The notes below the pieces were generated by a model. It had not been told where the DNA came from. It made no database searches and saw only the letters and a list, made by a program, of their open reading frames with translations. Of a DNA stretch of 64,000 bases, positions 54,211 to 62,300 are shown piece after piece. Numbering within the stretch: position 1 is the first letter of the stretch; each line of letters begins with the position of its first letter. This DNA is from Autumnicola sp041679265. GTDB taxonomy: Bacteria; Bacteroidota; Bacteroidia; Flavobacteriales; Flavobacteriaceae. Location of the stretch: positions 1 to 64,000 of the forward strand of contig NZ_JBGFSM010000008.1 of NCBI RefSeq assembly GCF_041679265.1, in the 5' to 3' direction. The translations under genes and the position numbers were made by a program.

Positions 54211-55209
54211 ATGAACCTTAGTTATTCCTTTATTATCCCAGTTTACAACCGTCCGCAGGAAGTAAGGGAACTATTAAAAAGTATGCTTCAGCTGGAATTT
54301 GAAGCTCCTTTTGAAATTGTGATTGTAGAAGACGGTTCTAGTCTTTCTTCAGAAGATGTGATTGCTGAATTTTCAGGAAAGCTTGAGATTAATTACTACT
54401 ATAAGAAGAATTCAGGGCCCGGGAACTCCCGCAACTTTGGAATGCGAAAAGCAAAAGGGAATTATTTTCTCATCCTGGATTCTGATGTTTTGCTGCCACC
54501 CAATTATTTAATTGAAGTAGATGCTTTCCTTAGAAATAATTTTTGTGACTGTTTTGGAGGGCCTGATGCCGCGCATTCTTCTTTTACCAATGTGCAGAAA
54601 GCAATAGATTACAGCATGACCTCGTTTTTGACTACCGGAGGAATTAGGGGTAAAAAATCTTCAGTAAATAAATTCCAGCCAAGAAGTTTTAATATGGGGA
54701 TCTCAAAAAAAGCTTTTAAAGCAACCGGTGGTTTTGGCAGGATCCACCCGGGAGAAGACCCAGATTTGTCCCTTAGGCTCATAAAGCAGGGATTTAAAAC
54801 CTGCCTCATTCCTCATGCACGGGTTTTCCATAAGCGCCGCATAAGCTGGCGTAAATTTCTTGAGCAGGTAAGTAAATTTGGTTTGGTGCGGCCAATTTTA
54901 AATATGTGGCATCCCGCTTCAGCAAAAATAACGTACTGGTTTCCCACGATTTTTATTACAGGATTGTTACTGGCATTAATTTTAGCTGTTTTAAAGCTGT
55001 ACATTTTTATTTCTATTTATATCTTATATTTCATAATTATTGGTATAGATGCTGCTGCCAGAAGTAAGAATATTATAGTAGGTTTCCTGTCTGTGTTTGC
55101 TGTTTTAATTCAATTTGCAGGTTATGGGACAGGTTTTATAAGATCATTTTTTCAGATAAAAATATTAAACAGGAACCCGGAAAAGGTTTATCCGCAATTA
55201 TTCTTTTAA
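54211..55209 (+). CDS. Family 2 glycosyltransferase, membrane-anchored
   Basis: The 332-residue product has a GT-A fold domain: SFIIPVYNRPQEVRELL, IVIVEDGSSL, SGPGNSRNFGMRKAKGNYFL and the metal-binding ILDSDVLLPP (about residues 88-97), then GGFGRIHPGEDPDLSLRL. Two or three hydrophobic segments follow at the C-terminus (about 247-310). It probably transfers a sugar to a lipid- or polysaccharide-linked acceptor at the inner membrane; donor and acceptor are unknown. It starts the run GT-YbbR-coaE (3-base gap to the next gene). Confidence 0.88.
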   Translation: MNLSYSFIIPVYNRPQEVRELLKSMLQLEFEAPFEIVIVEDGSSLSSEDVIAEFSGKLEINYYYKKNSGPGNSRNFGMRKAKGNYFLILDSDVLLPPNYLIEVDAFLRNNFCDCFGGPDAAHSSFTNVQKAIDYSMTSFLTTGGIRGKKSSVNKFQPRSFNMGISKKAFKATGGFGRIHPGEDPDLSLRLIKQGFKTCLIPHARVFHKRRISWRKFLEQVSKFGLVRPILNMWHPASAKITYWFPTIFITGLLLALILAVLKLYIFISIYILYFIIIGIDAAARSKNIIVGFLSVFAVLIQFAGYGTGFIRSFFQIKILNRNPEKVYPQLFF

Positions 55210-55212
55210 AAG

Positions 55213-56169
55213 ATGCTGAACAATTTAAAAATAAGGAGGAGGAATTTTAAAAAAGCTAATGTGAAGACCTTTAGTGTGTTTCTTTTCTTCTCGGCTTTAA
55301 CCTGGTTGCTGGTGCAGCTTTCTAAAGAATATACTCAAATTGTGCAGGTGCCCTTAACATACATCAATGCTCCTCTGGATAAAAGCCTTTCTGCAGAAAA
55401 GCCACAGGAAGTGGATATGCGTTTGCACGAGCAGGGGTTTTACATCTTATACTATCGCATATTCCGTCCTAAACTTACTATAGACCTTGCCAAAACAGAG
55501 GTTGACGGCAACCATCTGGTTTATGAAATTGAAAACAACCGCAACGCCATTTCTGAAGAGCTGGGAATAGATTTTGATAATGCCACATTTCTGGATAGTG
55601 AAATCCAGATTCCTTTTCAGCCTAAACAGGAGCGAAGGATTGCGGTGGTGCCAAATATAAATGTGAATTATGCGGTAGGTTATTCTGCAGGGGAAGGTGT
55701 GCAACTGGAACCAGATTCCGTTACCGTGAGTGGCCCAAAAAGCATTATTGATACCCTCCAAAGTGTGCCTACCCTGCCAATTAACCGCAACAACATTAAC
55801 CGCGATATCACCGGCCAGGTAAAACTGGATACCACTCACCTGGGAATGTTAAGCTTTTACAGGGATGAGGTAGGCTATTCCCTGGAAGTAGAAAAATTTA
55901 CAGAAGGCAGTGTGCAGATTCCTGTAGAGGTAAGAAATGTCCCCGAATCTTTAAACCTTGCTTATTTTCCGAAAAAGATACTCGTGTATTATCAGGTAAA
56001 TCTTGAAGATTATGACCGGGTAAAGCCTTCCAGCTTTAAAGTGGTTTGTGATTTTAAGAATGTGAATGAAGGAGAGGATTATTTTTTAGCGCAATTAGTG
56101 GAAAAACCCGATTTTGTGAACAATATTAGGTTAAGTGAACGCAAAATCCAGTTTGTAATTAAAAAATGA
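55213..56169 (+). CDS. YbbR-like domain protein
   Basis: The 318-residue protein has a basic N-terminus, one membrane segment (TFSVFLFFSALTWLLVQL, about residues 18-35) and extracytoplasmic YbbR-like beta domains (VPLTYINAPLDKSL, VTVSGPKSIIDTLQSVPT, IPVEVRNVPESLNLAYFP). In Firmicutes the YbbR protein CdaR modulates the diadenylate cyclase CdaA; no cyclase gene is in this window. Its position directly before coaE is common in Flavobacteriia. The stop overlaps the coaE start by four bases. Confidence 0.85.
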   Translation: MLNNLKIRRRNFKKANVKTFSVFLFFSALTWLLVQLSKEYTQIVQVPLTYINAPLDKSLSAEKPQEVDMRLHEQGFYILYYRIFRPKLTIDLAKTEVDGNHLVYEIENNRNAISEELGIDFDNATFLDSEIQIPFQPKQERRIAVVPNINVNYAVGYSAGEGVQLEPDSVTVSGPKSIIDTLQSVPTLPINRNNINRDITGQVKLDTTHLGMLSFYRDEVGYSLEVEKFTEGSVQIPVEVRNVPESLNLAYFPKKILVYYQVNLEDYDRVKPSSFKVVCDFKNVNEGEDYFLAQLVEKPDFVNNIRLSERKIQFVIKK

Positions 56170-56756
56170 TAGTAGTAGGACTCACCGGCGGGATTGGGAG
56201 CGGAAAAACCACTGTGGCTAATTTTTTCAGAAATCTTGGCATTCCCGTTTATATTGCAGACGATGCCGCGAAGTTGTTGATGAATTCTTCAGAGAAAATA
56301 AGGAGTGCGATAATTGGTGTTTTTGGACAGGAAGCTTATCAAGGGCAGCTTCCTAACAGGAAGTATATTGCTTCCCGTGTTTTTAAGGATCCTGAACAAC
56401 TAAATCTACTCAATAACATTATCCATCCTGCTGTTGCAAAAGATTTTGAGGATTGGAAAAATCGGCAACATGCTCCCTATGTTATTTATGAAGCAGCTAT
56501 CCTATTTGAAAAAGGGGGATATAAAAAATGCGATGTTACCATTCTGGTAACGGCTCCTTATAAAGAAAAAATAAAAAGACTGAAGGAGCGTGACCAAAGT
56601 TCTCTGGAAGAAATTGAAGCCCGGATGAAGCATCAGTGGGATGATGAAAAAAAGAGAGAATTAGCAGATTTTGAAATTGAAAATCTTCAGCGGGAGCAAA
56701 CACAACGGGATGTCAGGAATCTTCATGAAATTATCTTAAAGTCAGGCAAAAATTAA
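56166..56756 (+). CDS. coaE: Dephospho-CoA kinase
   Basis: The 196-residue P-loop kinase performs the last step of coenzyme A synthesis. Walker A is GLTGGIGSGKTT (residues 5-16). The CoA domain is marked by YIADDAAKLLM and NNIIHPAVAKDF, and the lid region by RLKERDQSSLEEIEARMKHQ. The ATG overlaps the YbbR stop (ATGA). CoaBC is encoded about 6 kb upstream in the same window. Confidence 0.96.
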   Translation: MIVVGLTGGIGSGKTTVANFFRNLGIPVYIADDAAKLLMNSSEKIRSAIIGVFGQEAYQGQLPNRKYIASRVFKDPEQLNLLNNIIHPAVAKDFEDWKNRQHAPYVIYEAAILFEKGGYKKCDVTILVTAPYKEKIKRLKERDQSSLEEIEARMKHQWDDEKKRELADFEIENLQREQTQRDVRNLHEIILKSGKN

Positions 56757-56810
56757 GGAAAAGTCTGTTAACATTTGGTTAAACCCTCAGAGCTCTAAAT
56801 GTTAAAATCT

Positions 56811-56818
56811 TACTTTTG
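56811..56818 (+). promoter_or_regulatory. Possible -7 element directly before the kinase gene
   Basis: TACTTTTG matches TAnnTTTG exactly but ends only 5 bases before the ATG at 56824. If used, the mRNA would be almost leaderless. It may also be chance. Confidence 0.25.
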
Positions 56819-56823
56819 GGGTC

Positions 56824-58389
56824 ATGAATAAGAAGTTATTTTTTCTTCTCGTTGTGCTAATGAGCCTCTCCCTTATCGGCATTATTTTCGTTCAGGGCTA
56901 TTGGATAAAAAGTACGATAGACGACAGGGAAGAACAATTTTCTTACAATGCAAAGCAGGTACTTCTTAATGTTGCCGATGAGATACAGAACCGTGAACTG
57001 GAGAGTTACTGGTTTCGATTTGATTCTATAGACAAAAGCAATAGTTCCCTTAATGGAATAACCTTAACCGAATATTTTAGTTCTGGAAGGGAAAATCTCA
57101 AAAATGAGTCACAATTCCAGGCCGAGGCAATTTTGGAAGAGGATTACAAAATCTCTTCAGGGTTTTTAGGTTCCGGTGAAGACAGCATCCTGTTCACAAA
57201 ACTTATTAATAAGCGGGTAACCAATATTGTAAAGAAAACCCTGGATAATGAAGCACTAACCGCAGAACAGCAGATAGAGCGGATGGTAAGGATGAAAGAT
57301 GTGGAAAAACAGTCACTGCGCCGTTTAATTGCAGATGTAACCAATAAGCTGCCCATTCATACCAGGGTAAGTGAGGAAACTATAGAGAAATTAATTACTG
57401 AAGAACTGGAGAAGCGGGATATAAAATCTGATTTTGAATATGCAGTTTTTAGCAACTCTATTGCTACCAACCTGCACTCAGATAATTTTTCGTTAGATCA
57501 TCCGGGTACTTACGGGGTGCCGCTGTTTGTAGATGATAATGGGAAGAGTAACTACAGGCTTCTGGTAAATTTTATGGGAAAAAAAGAAGTTGTTTTATCT
57601 TCTGTAATAGTTATGGCTTCCCTATCTATAATTTTTACGCTTATTATTGTAATTGCTTATTCCAGTGCCTTATCACAACTTATTAAGCAGCGGCAGATCT
57701 CACAGATAAAGACCGATTTTATCAATAATATGACGCATGAGTTTAAAACTCCTATTGCCACTATTAATCTTGCCCTGGATGCCATAAAGAATCCTAAAAT
57801 AATTAATGACCAGGAGAAAGTATCCCGTTATCTTAGAATGATAAAAGATGAAAATAAACGGATGCACGCCCAGGTGGAAAATGTACTGCGAATTTCAAAA
57901 CTGGAAAAAAACGAACTGGACCTTAAAAAGGAAAGGCTTCAGTTACATGATCTTATTGAAGATGCGGTTACCCATGTAGAATTAATTGTTGAAGACCGCG
58001 GTGGCTATGTGCAAACTCATTTTGCTGCACTAAAATCCTCTATTTTGGCCAATGAAGACCATTTCACCAATGTTATTGTTAATATTCTTGATAACGCGGT
58101 TAAATATTCTCCAAACGAGCCAAAAATTGATATTTATACTGAAAATGTAAAGGACAAGATCATCCTGAAAATTCGGGACCAGGGAGCGGGAATGAGTAAA
58201 ACTGTCCAAAAAAGAATATTTGAAAAATTTTATCGCGAACACACAGGTAACATTCATAATGTGAAGGGGCATGGACTTGGCCTTGCCTATGCCCATCAAA
58301 TAATTGAAGATCATCATGGTGAAATTTACGTGGAAAGCGAAAAAGGAAAAGGAAGCACATTTATAATTAAATTACCTCTAATATCTTAA
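56824..58389 (+). CDS. Two-transmembrane sensor histidine kinase
   Basis: The 521-residue kinase has a membrane segment at residues 4-24, a periplasmic domain of about 230 residues and a second segment near 259-280. A HisKA domain follows (MTHEFKTPIATINL, phosphoacceptor His305) and an ATPase domain (N box IVNILDNAVKYSP, G1 DQGAGMS, F box FEKFYREH, G2 GHGLGLAYAHQII). It is the RprX-like type common in Bacteroidota; the signal is unknown. It forms an operon with the OmpR-type regulator 3 bases downstream. Confidence 0.93.
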   Translation: MNKKLFFLLVVLMSLSLIGIIFVQGYWIKSTIDDREEQFSYNAKQVLLNVADEIQNRELESYWFRFDSIDKSNSSLNGITLTEYFSSGRENLKNESQFQAEAILEEDYKISSGFLGSGEDSILFTKLINKRVTNIVKKTLDNEALTAEQQIERMVRMKDVEKQSLRRLIADVTNKLPIHTRVSEETIEKLITEELEKRDIKSDFEYAVFSNSIATNLHSDNFSLDHPGTYGVPLFVDDNGKSNYRLLVNFMGKKEVVLSSVIVMASLSIIFTLIIVIAYSSALSQLIKQRQISQIKTDFINNMTHEFKTPIATINLALDAIKNPKIINDQEKVSRYLRMIKDENKRMHAQVENVLRISKLEKNELDLKKERLQLHDLIEDAVTHVELIVEDRGGYVQTHFAALKSSILANEDHFTNVIVNILDNAVKYSPNEPKIDIYTENVKDKIILKIRDQGAGMSKTVQKRIFEKFYREHTGNIHNVKGHGLGLAYAHQIIEDHHGEIYVESEKGKGSTFIIKLPLIS

Positions 58390-58392
58390 TAT

Positions 58393-59115
58393 ATGGAAAC
58401 TGAAGACAAGAAAATTTTATTAGTTGAAGACGATCCAAACTTTGGAACGGTATTAAAAGATTACCTGGCAATGAACGACTATGAGGTTACTCATGCCAAA
58501 AACGGGATGGAAGGATTTGAAAAATTCAAAAAAGATGATTTCGACCTTTGTATTCTTGATGTAATGATGCCTTATAAGGATGGGTTTACCCTGGCTAAGG
58601 AAATTCGGGATAAGAATGAAGAAATCCCAATTATTTTCCTCACCGCAAAAGCTATGAAGGAAGATGTTTTGAAGGGATACAAAGTTGGGGCAGACGATTA
58701 TCTAAACAAGCCTTTTGACAGTGAAGTGCTGTTAATGAAGATAAAAGCCATCATGCAACGCAAGGCCACAGATAGTGTTGCAGACAGTAAGCAATTTGAA
58801 TTCGAGATTGGCAAGTTCCATCTAAATTCAAAATTGAGGTTTTTAACCTATGATGGAGGTGAACCACAAAAATTATCTCCAAAAGAAAACGAGCTGTTGC
58901 GCTTACTTGCCTTACATGAAAATGATTTAATGCCAAGGGAACTGGCATTAACAAAAATCTGGAGGGACGATAACTATTTTACCTCAAGAAGTATGGATGT
59001 TTACATAGCCAAGCTTCGTAAATACCTGAAAGTAGATGAAAACGTTGAAATTTTAAATATCCACGGGGAAGGGTTCCGACTTGTGGTGCGAAATGAAGAA
59101 AAAGACGAAGACTAA
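58393..59115 (+). CDS. OmpR/RprY-type response regulator
   Basis: The 240-residue product has a receiver domain (LLVEDDPNF, phosphoacceptor Asp56 in CILDVMMPYKDG, FLTAKA, LNKPFD) and a C-terminal winged-helix DNA-binding domain (LSPKENELLRLLALHENDL, TSRSMDVYIAKLRKYL, GEGFRLVV). It is the evident partner of the preceding kinase. A strong terminator follows. Confidence 0.95.
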   Translation: METEDKKILLVEDDPNFGTVLKDYLAMNDYEVTHAKNGMEGFEKFKKDDFDLCILDVMMPYKDGFTLAKEIRDKNEEIPIIFLTAKAMKEDVLKGYKVGADDYLNKPFDSEVLLMKIKAIMQRKATDSVADSKQFEFEIGKFHLNSKLRFLTYDGGEPQKLSPKENELLRLLALHENDLMPRELALTKIWRDDNYFTSRSMDVYIAKLRKYLKVDENVEILNIHGEGFRLVVRNEEKDED

Positions 59116-59140
59116 TTTAAAATTTTCAGTTTCTTAGTGA

Positions 59141-59185
59141 AACTTCCATTTCAGGAGTGCGTATTTCTGAAATGGAGGTTTTTCT
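59141..59185 (+). terminator. Terminator of the two-component operon
   Basis: acttccatttcag pairs with ctgaaatggaggt over 13 bases (one G-U) with a 12-base loop, then a T-tract. It begins 26 bases after the regulator stop. Confidence 0.85.
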
Positions 59186-59324
59186 AAACTACTTTATAAG
59201 ATCCTTTTAGAATGGGGATTGTATCCTGTTACCTCAGGATAAAATAAATTAAAAGCCTTCCTTATAAATCTTTTACAGGAAGAAAAGTTAACAGATCACC
59301 CCTGTCACTTCCCTAAACTATACT

Positions 59325-59332
59325 TATATTTG
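59325..59332 (+). promoter_or_regulatory. Predicted -7 element of the NHL-HYR protein gene
   Basis: TATATTTG matches TAnnTTTG exactly, 28 bases before the ATG at 59361. Confidence 0.5.
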
Positions 59333-59360
59333 CGGCTTGAAGTATAATCCTAAGTCCCAA

Positions 59361-62300
59361 ATGTTTAGCTTCTTACCTTCTTCTAGCCGAGCTTCCGGAA
59401 AACTCCGGTACGGTGTTTTTTTACCAGTACTCATCCTATTTTTTGCTTTTCAGAATGTTGTGGGGCAAAATCCTAATTATACTTATAATGCTTCTAATTC
59501 CATAAATTTAGATCGCTTTGGCATCACTATAAATGATGCCTTTAATCCTGAAGCTAAAATAAATAGATTAATTATTTCTGTAGAAGTTAATCCGGAAGGC
59601 GAGCGTTTTGTTTTAACTTATGGAAACGGAATAAAGAAAATAGGGAATAATAATCAATTAACCAATTTTATTCCAAATCAGAGCAATAGGTTAAGCAATC
59701 CAATGGACTTCGCCATTAATAGTGAAGGGAAATTCTTCGTGGCAACTAATGAGAGTAACAGAAGATTTATAAGGGTTTATTCTCCGGAAGGAATTTATTT
59801 GCCTAATGAAGACCTGGGGGATGGAAGCTATGGAACGGGTGCAAATAAATTTAGAGGTCCAATGGGACTCGCTTTTGATAAAGAAGATAATCTATATGTA
59901 GCAGATCATTATATTGGAAATTCAACGCCTCCATCCAATCCCAGCTTTATTAAAATTTATAGAAAAGATGCTTCAGGAAATTATAAAAATAACCTGATAA
60001 AAGAATTTGATAAGGTTCAGGGGACATTACTGAATTTCCCTTACAGGTTGGCCGTAAATAGCAAAGGCTATCTTTATATGGCTGAATTAGGGCAAAATAA
60101 TAATGCCAGTGTAAAGGTTTTACAATTTGATGAAAATTATAATCCTACTCAAATCGACGAAATAAGTGGAGGCCCAATAGGATCACCGGGAAGTATAATT
60201 GTTGATGATTTTGATAATATTTTTATTGCAGATTTTGGTAGAGATCTTGATTTAGCCAGGGTTTTAGAAGCCACTAATGATGTTGATGAATTCTACGATG
60301 TTTTTGAAATTATTAAAGAGGGGATTGCAGACAATGAATTTAACATAGATGTTTATAATCCTAATAATACCTATCGATCAACCATTTCTTCTCAAATAGA
60401 TTTTCCCGTAGATCTTGCTATCTCAGATTGCGGAAGTTTATACGTAAATAATGCAATTTTTGATGGACGTATCAGAACAATCTTTGGCCAAAGAATTCCT
60501 GATATTACCATAGATTTTGATTTAGAAGCCTATCAACGTTCCCCCGGATATGATACAGATGCTCCGGTACTGGTTTCCTGTATTGAAGATCGGGAGGGAA
60601 GCCTTACAAATGGAAGCTTTGAATTACCAGATTATACAAATTTACCAGTATTTACAGATAATTGTGACGATAATTTGGAGTTTGTCCAGGCTCCGGTAGA
60701 AGGAACTTCAATAACCGAAACCACAGAAGTTTCAATTATTGCCAGGGATGATGCAGGAAATGAGTCGGAAGCCTGTATATTTCAGGTAATTATTGAAGAA
60801 GAAGAACAAGAAGCCCCTGAGTTTATATTTTGCCCTCCAGATCAGCCAAATGTTCTTGTAGATGAAGGGCAATGTGGTGCAATTGTTACTTTTAATCCTC
60901 CAACTGCCAGGGCCGGGGAAGATAACATTGAACCTGTGCAGATAGAAGGACCTGCTTCGGGGGAAGAATTTCCTGTAGGGCCAACTATCGTTATATTTGA
61001 AGTAAGCAACCAGGCGGGGACAGATACCTGTAGTTTTACTGTTACGGTAAGAGATAATGAAGATCCTCTTATTTCCGATTGTCCTTCAGATTTGGAATAT
61101 AGCGTGGAATATGGAGAAACAGGAACTACGGTAAATTATACAGCTCCTTCGGCTACCGATAATTGCGAAATCAGTAATTTTGGGCTTACTGCAGGATTTG
61201 CTCCTGGAGAAGTTTTTCCCGTGGGTAAAACTACTGTTACTTATACTGCAACAGATGCTAATGGAAATACTACCACCTGCAGCTTTATCGTGAATGTTAT
61301 TGAAAATGCAGATATGGATCCGCCACAATTCACCAACTGCCCACAGAATAATATTACCGTAACCGCAGCTAGAGGGAAATGTGATGTGGCAGCACCTTTT
61401 CCTATGCCTGAGGCTACAGACAATTCGGGAGATGTAAACATTGAACTCATAAGTGATTTAGGTTTTCAAGATCGTTTTTCCGTAGGTGAACATGTGGTTA
61501 CTTATACGGCTACAGATGCCGCAGGAAATATGACTGAATGTAGCTTTAATGTTATTGTTACTGAAGATGTGGTTCCTCAAATCACCTGTCCAGATCCAAA
61601 AACGGCAATTTTCGATCCTGAAACGGGCTTTACAATTCCAGATTACGTTGGAGAATTAATTGTTTCTGATAATTGCACTCCTGAAGAAAACCTGCAAATT
61701 ACCCAAACTCCCGCCGCCGGAACAGTGGTTTATGAAAGTCAGGAAATTTCTTTTACGGTTACCGACGCTTCGGGAAATACTGGGAATTGTGGTTTTCAGC
61801 TGACTTTAGAGGAAGAAGAGGAAGAACTGGAGATAACCTGTCCTGCGGACCAGGATTTCAATCCAGATGAAAATTGCCAGTACGTACTGGAAGATTATAC
61901 AAACCTGGCCACTGTTAATCTTAGCGGGGCCACCATTAGTCAATCACCGGGACCGGGCACAGTTATAAATGGAGAGTTACAAATTATTAGTCTTACAGCT
62001 AACTTAGATGGAGAGTCCGTTAGCTGTACATTTACCCTCACCCGCCGCGATACAGGTGTGCCGTATGTTATTTGCCCCGGCAACCAAACCGTTAATTATA
62101 ATTCTGCAGAAGGATTTATAATTCCCAATTATATACCGCAGTCTGAAGTTTCAGACAATTGTGCAATTGCCAGCGTAGAGCAATCACCAGAACCGGGAGT
62201 GCTTATACAGGAGAATACTGAAGTGACTATAACCGCAACCGATGCTGCCGGAAACTCGTATACCTGTAGGTTTTCGGTTTTTATAGAAGAGGAAAATCCT